The notes below the pieces were generated by a model. That model saw only the letters and a program-made list of their open reading frames with translations. It searched no databases and was not told the DNA's origin. This document shows, piece after piece, positions 1-7,470 of a stretch of 27,589 nucleotides of DNA (the first letter of the stretch is position 1; the number at the start of each line of letters is the position of its first letter). Origin of the DNA: Verrucomicrobiia bacterium (GTDB lineage: Bacteria > Verrucomicrobiota > Verrucomicrobiia > Verrucomicrobiales > Akkermansiaceae); the NCBI GenBank assembly GCA_947460915.1, contig CANHKJ010000005.1:1-27589 (forward strand). Direction: 5' to 3'. The position numbers and the translations under genes were made by a program.

Positions 1-987
1 AAACCTTACGACCGCACCTATCTCGAGCAGGCACAAGGAGCGGATCAAATCATATGGCGCTTTCATGATTTCCGACTCAGCGCAGAAACCGCCGCCGTGG
101 CGGCCGGAGCACTGGCAGTTTGTCCATTCGTAAATGATCAAGTAAACCGTGATTGCTTGAAAATTCTCGCAGATCTAGGAGTGCAACTCATCGCCTTGCG
201 CGGCACGGGTTTCAACAATGTCGATCTCGTAGCTGCTCGCGAACTCGGCATCGACGTCGTTCGTGTTCCCGCCTACTCACCCCATGCAGTCGCCGAACAC
301 GCAGTCGGACTACTTATGACGCTCAATCGAAAAATTCACCGCGCCTACAACCGCGTGCGCGAGCTCAATTTTTCTCTCAGCGGCCTAGTCGGATTCGATG
401 TTCACGGCAAGACCGTCGGCATCATCGGCAGCGGAAGAATTGGTCGCATCGCCGCAAAGATTTTCCATGGCTTTGGTGCCGAGGTTCTTATGCACGATCG
501 TTTCCCCGATAACGCATGGGCGGCTCAACTGGGAGTGCGTTATGTCGAATGCGACTTGCTATGGAAAGCGAGCGATATCATCTCACTGCACATCCCGCTA
601 TTGCCCGATACGCTGCACTTGATCAACGAGACATCAATCAACAAAATGAAACGCGGGATTTTTCTGATCAATACCAGTCGTGGAAAATTGATTGAAACCA
701 CAGCCCTAATTGCCGCCTTGAAGTCGGGGCAGATCGGAGGCGTTGCGTTAGACGTCTATGAAGAGGAAGAAGGAATTTTCTTCGAAGACCTATCTGGGCA
801 AATGTTGCAGGACGATGAGTTATCGCTACTGATCAATTTCCCCAACGTGCTCATCACCTCACACCAGGCCTTTTTCACCCATGAGGCGCTGAGCGAGATT
901 GCCCGTGTGACGACGACAAACCTCCTGCGACTGGCTAGCAAGATGCCATTTCTTCCGGGAACCATGCTCCACAGCGATCCAGCATGA
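1..987 (+). CDS. ldhA: D-lactate dehydrogenase (2-hydroxyacid dehydrogenase family), 5'-truncated by the window edge
   Basis: This is an NAD-dependent cytoplasmic enzyme that reduces pyruvate to D-lactate during fermentation. The reading frame is open from base 1 and gives 328 residues. The first visible residues (KPYDRTYL) line up with about residue 9 of E. coli LdhA, so only a handful of N-terminal residues lie outside the window. A GTG at 97 is an internal codon and not the start. Family marks are FNNVDL, VVRVPAYSPHAVAEHAVG, the Rossmann glycine motif GIIGSGRIG, the catalytic Arg in NTSRGK, the catalytic Glu in DVYEEEEG and the catalytic His in HQAFFTHEAL. The FFED-containing segment before that His is typical of the LdhA branch and argues against phosphoglycerate or formate dehydrogenase. 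The gene ends convergently with the beta-helix gene. Confidence 0.93.
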   Translation, partial: KPYDRTYLEQAQGADQIIWRFHDFRLSAETAAVAAGALAVCPFVNDQVNRDCLKILADLGVQLIALRGTGFNNVDLVAARELGIDVVRVPAYSPHAVAEHAVGLLMTLNRKIHRAYNRVRELNFSLSGLVGFDVHGKTVGIIGSGRIGRIAAKIFHGFGAEVLMHDRFPDNAWAAQLGVRYVECDLLWKASDIISLHIPLLPDTLHLINETSINKMKRGIFLINTSRGKLIETTALIAALKSGQIGGVALDVYEEEEGIFFEDLSGQMLQDDELSLLINFPNVLITSHQAFFTHEALSEIARVTTTNLLRLASKMPFLPGTMLHSDPA

Positions 988-1153
988 TGTAAGACCATAC
1001 CGAAAACTGCTAGAAAAGAATACCGATCGGATTTGTGGCCGTGGAAAACAAGATTGCAGGATTTTCAAGATTTCAGGAGTGAATTCTATTGCATCTTTTT
1101 TGGTCTCGCATTTCGTCGATTCTTGCGGTTAAATGAATGCTCTTTACTCTGAA

Positions 1154-1181
1154 GCGGACTGAAGTCCGCGCTCCGATTTTT
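1154..1181 (+). terminator. Hairpin plus T-run between convergent genes
   Basis: GCGGACT (1154-1160) and AGTCCGC (1163-1169) form a near-perfect palindrome, GCGGACTGAAGTCCGC, followed after a few bases by a run of T (1177-1181). It lies about 165 bp after the ldhA stop and just before the stop of the opposing gene. It is therefore a plausible intrinsic terminator for ldhA transcription. The minus-strand orientation has no matching T-run. It could also be a copy of a dispersed palindromic repeat. The rest of 988-1182 shows no gene. Confidence 0.5.
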
Positions 1182-1182
1182 G

Positions 1183-4074
1183 TCACTCCGCGATCACTTG
1201 CAATTCTTGCATGGCGGTGTTTTCTTGGATCGGTGAAATCGGGCTGAGTGTCCAGATGATCCAGCGGAATTTTCCTAACGAATCGCCCTTGCGCGCTTCG
1301 AGAGAGGTAGCGAGGAACTCATCGACGTTTTGACCGAGAGTGTCGATCGATCCCAGGGGCGTGAAGTTTTTTTCCTGTTCCACATTCCAGCCGGGATCAC
1401 TTGCGGAGTTGCTTCCATAAAGATTGAGGCGTTGGTGGCCGCGTATTTGGCTCATGTGATGCGACCAGATACGGATCGCCTTGATCGACTTTACGGCACC
1501 AAGATCAATTTTGTAGGAACCTTGCGCGATGCCATTACCAAAGACAGGGCCATACGCCGCGGTGAGTTTGCCATCGGTCAGTGTGCTCAGTGGATCATTG
1601 TTGGTTTGGCGATTGCTCGTTACAGAAAGCGTGCTGGCTGCGGAAAGTTTAATGCGTGAAAAGCTCTCAGCCTTGGTGGACTCAGCAACAATGAAGGGCG
1701 AGTCTTTGATTACGAGCTGCAAGGACTTTTGATAGCGCACGAGCTTCACTTGCAAGGCGGCATCGCCGATGCTGGAGAGAGCCATGAGAAGGTCGTTCAC
1801 GTTGCGTATTTTTTTGCCATTCAGTTCTTGCATCAGGTCATCTTTTTGCAAACCAGCACGCTTAGCGGCACTGCCATCAGGCACCGCAACGAGATGCACG
1901 CCACCATCTTCTTTGCGAGTGCCAAAGGCGGAAAATTCCTCGCCCTCGAGGCTATGCAAACGCGCTCCAAGCCAATAGCGCGGAACTTCGGCGGCATCGG
2001 CCACGTTTCCATCATCGACCAAGAGCGACGGGATCACGGGTGTCTTTGCGATCGCCTTGAGCTTGGCTTTTTTCACGCCAAATTGATCCATCGGGAAATT
2101 CTTGAAGCCGATTTTCAGCGCGGGCGATGAATCTTTCACGCGAAAATCACCGCTGGCGGGATCAATGAATTCAGGAGCACCCGCAACAGAATTTTGATCC
2201 GCACCAGCAGAGCGATGACGCGGCAGATCTTGGGCATTAGAGAAAAAATTCCGGTCCACCTCCTTACCCCATTGCTCGGGCTGGCCGATGGGCGCGTGTG
2301 CTTTCATAAGGATGTTTTGCGTCAACTTGCTCGCGCTATCATCGAACCACACATGTGGGTGAAAACCATTGTTGATCATGATGTTGTTGTAGGCATGGCG
2401 ACCGTAGCCTTCGCGAAATTTCAGACCACCTTGCAGAAGTAGGTTGTTATAGATTTCGTAGTTCGAGGAACCATCGTCGAGATCGATGTCCCAGCCGTGA
2501 TCACAGCGCCAACGGCTATTACGAATGACGATTTTTTTCACCACATCCAGATACGGCAACTTCGGATCTTTCTGCACCTCTGGCATGCTCACGCCGCGAT
2601 GATTGCTAGTCCAAAAGCGATCACGCCCCCAGGAATTGAACGATCCATGGTCGTGGGTTTCGAGCACTGTATCAAACACATCACAGCCTTCGATCAAATG
2701 ACCACCCCAGGTTCCTTCACTGATGTTGATGCCAGCGCGCGCGCAATCGTAAATCGAAACATCGCGCACGGTGATGCTCTGCGCCATCGAGATTTGCACT
2801 GCTGCCGGTTGGCGTTCGACGCGTCCGATACCATGAATCAAGCAATCTTCGACGACGCAATCCTCCGGAAAATTCTGCCCGATCGGTCCCGGTGTGCGAT
2901 CAATCTTGGTGAGATCCTGCGATTGCGCATATTCAAACAAGGGGTTGCGCACCGCTTTAGGATCGCCGACAAAACAAACACCACTCGCGCCGGCATCATG
3001 AATGTGGCAACCTTTCACCAATCCACTACGATTATAGTAATTGAAAAACACCGCATTGCCGCCGACTTGATCAAACTCGCTATCAAGCAAGCTCACATGC
3101 TCGGTGCCGGTCAATAAAATCGCCGCACCGCGATAAATCGCCCAGTCAGAACGCAACAGCGGCTCTTTGCAATCCATGAAAGTCCGCGCCGTATGCCGAT
3201 AGGTGAAACCTTTCAGCGAGATGAAACGCACGGGAGAATTTTCCGACCCGCGAAACTCAATCAAGTGCGGCAAACGCACCACTTCGACCTTCGCTTCTGC
3301 CAAATTCACACCCGGCTCCGGTCGATAATAGAGCTTGTTTTCCATAGCATCATGAAACCACTCACCGGGAGCATCGAGCTCTTCGCGGATGTTTTCCACC
3401 ATGCGAAATTCAGCATGCATACCCATCTGACGATTGTTTTGCCAGCCACCTTCGTAAGTGACATTGCCTTCCGAATCTTTTCCTGTGATGCGATAATGAT
3501 AGCCGCCCCAGCGCCCCACATGCATCGCATGAATGAAGCCGCCGACGGGATCTTTCCAGCGTGCCGCACGTTCCTTGGAAAAAGCATCCGCGGCATAGCC
3601 TTGGTATGCTGCCGTGGTTTTCGTAGCATCAAAGTTCGGATAGCGCGCCATGCGTTGACGCACACCATCGATGAACAATTGATCGATCGCCAATCCGGCG
3701 GGTGTTTCAGCAACATATTGCCCATCGGTCTGGACCTGCCATTTCAAGGAAAGACATGCACCACCACTGATCACCGCCTTACCCTCATGCAAGGCTTGAT
3801 AGGTGATTGGAAATTTTTCCGAACCCGAATCAGCGGGCAAAAATGCCAGCGTCTCCGGCAAGTAATAGATGCCATCAGCGACATGGATCGTCACTGACTC
3901 CTTTCCCGCAAATTTTCGCGCGGCATCACGAGCGGCGGCGAGATCTGAGAAAGGTGCCGATTTTTCACCCGAGTTGCCGGCTTTTCCTTGCGGCGAAACG
4001 AAGAGATCGAGAGCAAAGAGAGGGCAAATCAGGGCCGAAAGACAAAGAGAGAATGCGCTAACACGGGAAATCAT
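1183..4074 (-). CDS. Secreted right-handed beta-helix protein with PDZ domain and C-terminal discoidin-like domain
   Basis: This is an exported protein of 963 aa, probably acting on or binding polysaccharide; the exact substrate is unknown. An ATG at 4149 would extend it by 25 residues, but that stretch is not signal-like. I chose 4074 because it begins a classic signal peptide (MISRVSAF..., hydrophobic core, cleavage near residue 21). The mature start LFVSPQGKAGNSG...APFSDLAAARDAAR is the usual opening of parallel beta-helix carbohydrate-active proteins. Residues of about 290-630 carry the beta-helix region with Asn- and Gly-rich turns (e.g. VEDCLIHGIGR, EIYNNLLLQGG). Residues of about 695-800 form a PDZ domain (GVHLVAVPDGSAAKRAGLQ, DDLMQELNGKKI). 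Residues of about 815-963 look like an F5/8-type discoidin fold (DPLSTLTDGK, KIDLGAVKSIKAIRIW, LNLYGSN). It is transcribed alone and is divergent from the HEYTH protein. A lyase or epimerase role is possible, but no catalytic site could be assigned. Confidence 0.85.
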   Translation of the reverse strand: MISRVSAFSLCLSALICPLFALDLFVSPQGKAGNSGEKSAPFSDLAAARDAARKFAGKESVTIHVADGIYYLPETLAFLPADSGSEKFPITYQALHEGKAVISGGACLSLKWQVQTDGQYVAETPAGLAIDQLFIDGVRQRMARYPNFDATKTTAAYQGYAADAFSKERAARWKDPVGGFIHAMHVGRWGGYHYRITGKDSEGNVTYEGGWQNNRQMGMHAEFRMVENIREELDAPGEWFHDAMENKLYYRPEPGVNLAEAKVEVVRLPHLIEFRGSENSPVRFISLKGFTYRHTARTFMDCKEPLLRSDWAIYRGAAILLTGTEHVSLLDSEFDQVGGNAVFFNYYNRSGLVKGCHIHDAGASGVCFVGDPKAVRNPLFEYAQSQDLTKIDRTPGPIGQNFPEDCVVEDCLIHGIGRVERQPAAVQISMAQSITVRDVSIYDCARAGINISEGTWGGHLIEGCDVFDTVLETHDHGSFNSWGRDRFWTSNHRGVSMPEVQKDPKLPYLDVVKKIVIRNSRWRCDHGWDIDLDDGSSNYEIYNNLLLQGGLKFREGYGRHAYNNIMINNGFHPHVWFDDSASKLTQNILMKAHAPIGQPEQWGKEVDRNFFSNAQDLPRHRSAGADQNSVAGAPEFIDPASGDFRVKDSSPALKIGFKNFPMDQFGVKKAKLKAIAKTPVIPSLLVDDGNVADAAEVPRYWLGARLHSLEGEEFSAFGTRKEDGGVHLVAVPDGSAAKRAGLQKDDLMQELNGKKIRNVNDLLMALSSIGDAALQVKLVRYQKSLQLVIKDSPFIVAESTKAESFSRIKLSAASTLSVTSNRQTNNDPLSTLTDGKLTAAYGPVFGNGIAQGSYKIDLGAVKSIKAIRIWSHHMSQIRGHQRLNLYGSNSASDPGWNVEQEKNFTPLGSIDTLGQNVDEFLATSLEARKGDSLGKFRWIIWTLSPISPIQENTAMQELQVIAE

Positions 4075-4125
4075 AGGAGTCAACACTACGACGGAGGGCG
4101 TGGGATTCTTTCGCTCGAAATGCCC

Positions 4126-4154
4126 ATTTTCCTCGCAACAATAAGGCATTTCAA
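4126..4154 (-). promoter_or_regulatory. Candidate sigma-70 promoter for the beta-helix gene
   Basis: On the minus strand TTGAAA (4154-4149) is followed by a 17-nt spacer and GAAAAT (4131-4126). A start of transcription near 4118 would fit translation from 4074. The alternative ATG at 4149 overlaps the proposed -35 box, which also favours the 4074 start. This comes from pattern matching only, and the -10 box is imperfect. Confidence 0.3.
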
Positions 4155-4162
4155 ATATGCAC

Positions 4163-4190
4163 TTGCTTCTTTCGGAAACCCTGATAATTA
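4163..4190 (+). promoter_or_regulatory. Candidate promoter for the HEYTH membrane protein
   Basis: TTGCTT (4163-4168), a 16-nt spacer and TAATTA (4185-4190) sit directly upstream of the ATG at 4208. The predicted transcript would have a very short leader of about 10 nt. The box also overlaps the alternative ATG at 4157, so the shorter start is preferred. Evidence is by eye only. Confidence 0.3.
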
Positions 4191-4207
4191 AGATTTCATC
4201 AAATCAC

Positions 4208-5113
4208 ATGGCTCGCACCCGCAAGAAACTGGAACTGACCAAAAGCCGCGCTCGCAACAAAGCGCGGGGCAGCACGACGTTTTTGGATGGTTTGCGAGAG
4301 CTCAATCGTAAGGCTCTCAACAAAACCAATCGGCACGCCAATTTGCGGGAATACAAGCACATCCGCGCCGCCCTAGCAGAAGGCCGTGAGTATGACGAAT
4401 ATGAACTCACCTGGTCCACTCGACTGCTGCGCTGGCTCATAGCGCTAATCCTCATTCCCGTCTGTGTGGTGACGACGCAGACCTTTTGGAGCCAGTTTTC
4501 TCACGAGACCTTGCAGCGCGGATTTTGGCGCACGCCCGAGTTTTGGTATTTCGGCCTCGGTGCCATGATCATGCTCACCTGCCTGATGACGGGACTATTC
4601 CGGAAGAGCTTGCTGTTTCTCTATGTGTTAGGCCACGAATACACCCACGCGATGTTCGTCGTTTTCCACTTTGGTTGGGTCTTTGATTTTAAAGCTACAA
4701 CGAAAGGTGGCTACATCGCGACGAACAAAACCAATCTACTGATCTCGCTGTCTCCGTATTTTGTGCCGTCGTGGTCGATGGCGACGCTGGCGGTTTATGG
4801 ATTGATCGGCATCTTTACCACACTGCCTCCCTACGCGGATCAGATTCTTTTTTTCCTCATCGGATCGAGCTGGGCCTTCCACATTTTCTGGACTTTGTGG
4901 ATGATCCCCCGTGATCAGCCCGACCTCAAAGAGAACGATACCTTTTTTTCGTTAGTGATCATCTATCTTGCCAACGTGCTTTTGCTTTGCGGCATGCTTT
5001 GCCTCTCCGCGAAGTCAATGACTTTGCATAATTTCCTCGCTTCATGGTGGATCAATGCGGAAAATTTCTATCACAATAGCGTCGAGATCATCGCTCCAAT
5101 GCTGCAAAATTAA
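4208..5113 (+). CDS. Membrane-embedded M50-like zinc metalloprotease
   Basis: The protein is 301 aa. An upstream ATG at 4157 exists, but the chosen start gives a normal basic N-terminus and the extra 17 residues look like translated promoter. Residues 1-70 are highly basic and soluble. Several hydrophobic segments follow, at about 72-92, 112-130, 134-155 and four or so more up to the C-terminus. In the third segment the motif LGHEYTHA puts His143, Glu144 and His147 in the HExxH arrangement of zinc peptidases inside a membrane helix, as in site-2/M50 proteases. A downstream GGYI...KTN...SPYFVP segment may provide the remaining metal ligand; I infer this and cannot prove it. The long basic N-terminal tail might contact nucleic acid or lipid head groups. 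The substrate is unknown. No partner such as an anti-sigma factor is adjacent; the next gene is a tRNA. Confidence 0.72.
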   Translation: MARTRKKLELTKSRARNKARGSTTFLDGLRELNRKALNKTNRHANLREYKHIRAALAEGREYDEYELTWSTRLLRWLIALILIPVCVVTTQTFWSQFSHETLQRGFWRTPEFWYFGLGAMIMLTCLMTGLFRKSLLFLYVLGHEYTHAMFVVFHFGWVFDFKATTKGGYIATNKTNLLISLSPYFVPSWSMATLAVYGLIGIFTTLPPYADQILFFLIGSSWAFHIFWTLWMIPRDQPDLKENDTFFSLVIIYLANVLLLCGMLCLSAKSMTLHNFLASWWINAENFYHNSVEIIAPMLQN

Positions 5114-5203
5114 GGCCTCGAAAAAAAAATGCATTTTCTGCAAAATTTTTCTTGTCTTTTTTCCAGAATCTGCGAATTTCTGCGCCCCCAACCACTGCTT
5201 CAT

Positions 5204-5278
5204 GACTCGTTCGTCTATCGGTTAGGACTCCAGGTTTTCATCCTGGCAAGAAGGGTTCAACTCCCTTACGAGTCGCCA
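5204..5278 (+). tRNA. tRNA-Glu (anticodon UUC)
   Basis: The cloverleaf can be drawn by hand. The acceptor stem GACTCGT (5204-5210) pairs fully with ACGAGTC (5268-5274). The anticodon stem CCAGG/CCTGG encloses the 7-nt loop TTTTCAT with anticodon TTC at 5237-5239. The T-arm AAGGG-TTCAACT-CCCTT is intact. A G discriminator is followed by an encoded CCA (5276-5278). It decodes GAA/GAG. It stands alone between two protein genes. Confidence 0.96.
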
Positions 5279-5313
5279 TTTTTTTGGTATAGTGTTTCAG
5301 ATCAAAAATACAG

Positions 5314-5337
5314 CCACCGCACAACGGTGGTTTTTTT
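5314..5337 (+). terminator. Rho-independent terminator after tRNA-Glu
   Basis: CCACCG (5314-5319) and CGGTGG (5325-5330) form a 6-bp GC-rich stem with a 5-nt loop, followed at once by seven T (5331-5337). It lies 36 nt after the tRNA and is well placed to end its transcript. Confidence 0.85.
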
Positions 5338-5340
5338 GTG

Positions 5341-5352
5341 CCCACGCGTGGG
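5341..5352. repeat. Perfect 12-bp palindrome CCCACGCGTGGG
   Basis: A self-complementary 12-mer begins three bases after the T-run of the tRNA terminator and upstream of the exporter operon. It could be a protein-binding site or simply part of a complex terminator. No second copy was noticed in this window. The rest of 5353-5552 shows no gene, only the weak promoter listed separately. Confidence 0.5.
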
Positions 5353-5385
5353 AGACGCTAGAACTTCAGAAATAAGACGCAAGAC

Positions 5386-5415
5386 TTGAAATGCTTGCTG
5401 CGTACATCATATCTT
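5386..5415 (+). promoter_or_regulatory. Candidate promoter for the exporter operon
   Basis: TTGAAA (5386-5391), an 18-nt spacer and TATCTT (5410-5415) precede the permease gene. This would start transcription near 5422 and leave a leader of about 130 nt if translation begins at 5553, or 60 nt if it begins at the GTG at 5484. The match is moderate and unconfirmed. Confidence 0.3.
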
Positions 5416-5552
5416 CCCTCAAAATAATCCGTATCATCCGTTAAAACCGTCGTTAAAAAGCCCTTTGCTTCAGTAGCAAACTCGTGTTTCTTTTAGCGAA
5501 ACTCCTCTCCGCATTTGCTTTTCTGCCGTTGCTCTGTATGATCGGCGCTTCC

Positions 5553-6713
5553 ATGTTCCGTTTGGCGCTTAAAATGCTTTTTGGCGATACGGCAAAATAC
5601 CTGATGCTGGTTTTTGGCGTGATGTTTGCCACCTTTCTCATGACGCAACAAAGCTCTGTGTTTTGTGGTCTGATGCGCTGGACAACAGCGATTTTGAAAA
5701 ATGCCCCTGCGCCGATTTGGGTGGTGGAAACGGAGGTGCGACAGGTGAATCAAACCATCGCCATGCGCGATACTGACCTCGGCCGTGTTCGTAGCGTCTC
5801 GGGTGTCGATTGGGCAATGCCGCTGTATTCGGGAGTGCAAAATGTGCGACTCGAAAATGGCAGTCTCACTGTGGTGCAGTTGTTAGGGATCGATTCAACA
5901 ACGTTTGCTGGCGCGCCAACGCGCATGATCGAAGGCTCGATCGAGGCCCTGCGCCAACCCAACGCAGTAGTGGTGGACGATCTCGCGCTGAAGCGCCTAT
6001 CCCCGAATCCAGCGGTCCCTTTGAAAATGGGCAGCACTTTTGAAATCAACGACCAAGAGGCACGCATCGTCGGCATTTGTCATGCGATGCGCTCGTTCAC
6101 GGGCGGACCTTTCATCTGGACGACCTATGAACGCGCCCTCAGTTATTCCCCGCCGCAGCGCAAGATGTTGTCGGCCATTTTGGTTTCACCCGCAGCGGGC
6201 AAAAGCGTCGATGAAGTAGCCGCTACCATCGAGGCCGAGACGGGGCTCAAAGCTTATGTGAATACTGGCTTCAAGAGCTCACCGCGCGATTTCAATACCG
6301 CCACCATCTTTTGGTATGTGAAAAATACCGGCATCCCGATTTCCTTCGGCACCACGGTATTGGTAGGGCTGATCGTCGGTATCGCGATTTCCTGCCAAAC
6401 GTTTTATCTCTTTGTTCTCGATAACCTCAAGCACTACGGCGCTCTCAAGGCCATGGGCGCGACCAATGGCAAGCTTTGCTTGATGCTGCTGACCCAAGTT
6501 TCGGTCGTTGGCATGATCGGCTATGGCATCGGTCTCGGCTTCGCATCACTCTTTGGCCTCGCCGCGATCAAGAACACACAGCCGCCCTTTTTCATGCCCG
6601 ATATCATTCCCATCGGTGTACTCGGTGTGATCATTTTCATCTGCTTACTTGCCTCACTGCTAGGGATTCTGCGTGTCAGTCTGCTTGATGCCGCCGTCGT
6701 TTTCCGTGGTTGA
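5553..6713 (+). CDS. ABC exporter permease, FtsX/DevC type
   Basis: This inner-membrane subunit has 386 aa from the ATG at 5553. The frame is open further upstream to a GTG at 5484 and an ATG at 5538. I chose 5553 because the resulting N-terminus (MFRLALKMLFGDTAKY, then a membrane helix ending FATFLMTQQ) is where DevC-type permeases normally begin. One N-terminal helix is followed by a periplasmic domain at about residues 45-260 (NAVVVDDLALKRL, GICHAMRSFTGGPFIW). Three C-terminal helices then form an FtsX domain with the cytoplasmic KHYGALKAMGAT motif that touches the ATPase. The ATPase gene follows after 18 nt, so the two should be co-translated. Together with the fusion protein it resembles the cyanobacterial DevBCA glycolipid exporter and MacB-like systems. 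The cargo is unknown. Confidence 0.85.
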   Translation: MFRLALKMLFGDTAKYLMLVFGVMFATFLMTQQSSVFCGLMRWTTAILKNAPAPIWVVETEVRQVNQTIAMRDTDLGRVRSVSGVDWAMPLYSGVQNVRLENGSLTVVQLLGIDSTTFAGAPTRMIEGSIEALRQPNAVVVDDLALKRLSPNPAVPLKMGSTFEINDQEARIVGICHAMRSFTGGPFIWTTYERALSYSPPQRKMLSAILVSPAAGKSVDEVAATIEAETGLKAYVNTGFKSSPRDFNTATIFWYVKNTGIPISFGTTVLVGLIVGIAISCQTFYLFVLDNLKHYGALKAMGATNGKLCLMLLTQVSVVGMIGYGIGLGFASLFGLAAIKNTQPPFFMPDIIPIGVLGVIIFICLLASLLGILRVSLLDAAVVFRG

Positions 6714-6731
6714 TCTGCTTTTCTTTATCTC

Positions 6732-7457
6732 ATGAACGCCACTCCAGCCATCGCCGCCCGAGCCCGCTCCATCACCAAAAGTTTTGGCGACGGCAACTCG
6801 CGCATTCAGGTGCTCCATGGCGTCGATCTCGATGCCTATGAGTCAGAAATCTTGATGCTTCTCGGCCCTTCCGGCTGCGGAAAGACCACACTCATTAGCA
6901 TTCTAGCGGGAACTCTCACGCCTGATTCCGGCGAGGTCAACGTCTTTGGCGAAGACCTGCACTTGATGAAAAAATCTGCCATCACTCGTTTCCGAGCGAA
7001 ACAGATTGGCTTCATCTTTCAGCAATTCAATCTTATCCCCACCATCACCTGTGAGGAAAATGTCTGCGTCCCCCTGCTCATTCAGGGCTACTCACTCAGC
7101 AAGGCGCTACCCTTTGCCAGAAAATCGTTAGAACAAGTAGGACTGGGTGAGCACATGAAAAAACGCTCGAACCAACTTTCTGGTGGACAGCAACAACGCG
7201 TCGCCATTGCCCGCGCACTGGTGCACAATCCGCGTTTGATCATTTGCGATGAACCCACCGCCGCGCTCGATGCCGAGAACGGAAAAATGGTCATGGAATT
7301 GTTTCGCGATCTGATGCGCCAACCCGGACGTTGTGCCATCGTTGTCACGCACGATCACCGCATTCTCCCCTACTCCGACCGCATCGCCACCATGAATGAC
7401 GGACGCATTCTTGAATCCGTGCCCACGTCTCAATTCGACTTCGATCACCACCGCTAA
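6732..7457 (+). CDS. ABC transporter ATP-binding protein, LolD/DevA/MacB type
   Basis: This 241-aa cytoplasmic ATPase powers the adjacent permease. All motifs are intact: Walker A GPSGCGKTT (residues 45-53), Q-loop FIFQQFN (95-100), ABC signature LSGGQ (149-153), Walker B LIICDEP with Asp173 and Glu174, D-loop ALD, and the switch His207 in VVTHDHR. The size is typical for the family. It sits between the permease (18-nt gap) and the membrane fusion protein (13-nt gap). No Shine-Dalgarno sequence precedes the ATG; the leader is pyrimidine-rich (CTTTTCTTTATCTC). Confidence 0.95.
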   Translation: MNATPAIAARARSITKSFGDGNSRIQVLHGVDLDAYESEILMLLGPSGCGKTTLISILAGTLTPDSGEVNVFGEDLHLMKKSAITRFRAKQIGFIFQQFNLIPTITCEENVCVPLLIQGYSLSKALPFARKSLEQVGLGEHMKKRSNQLSGGQQQRVAIARALVHNPRLIICDEPTAALDAENGKMVMELFRDLMRQPGRCAIVVTHDHRILPYSDRIATMNDGRILESVPTSQFDFDHHR

Positions 7458-7470
7458 TCTTTTTATCGTC

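Noticed and set aside
2497..3117. Long plus-strand open frame (206 codons) opposite the beta-helix gene
   Set aside because: It is antisense to a well-supported secreted protein and its translation has no recognisable domain. Similar antisense frames at 3193-3897 and 9448-10140 were dismissed for the same reason.
5204..5352. tRNA-Glu as an integration site for a genomic island
   Set aside because: There is no integrase, no direct repeat of the tRNA 3' end and no shift to accessory genes downstream; ordinary genes follow.
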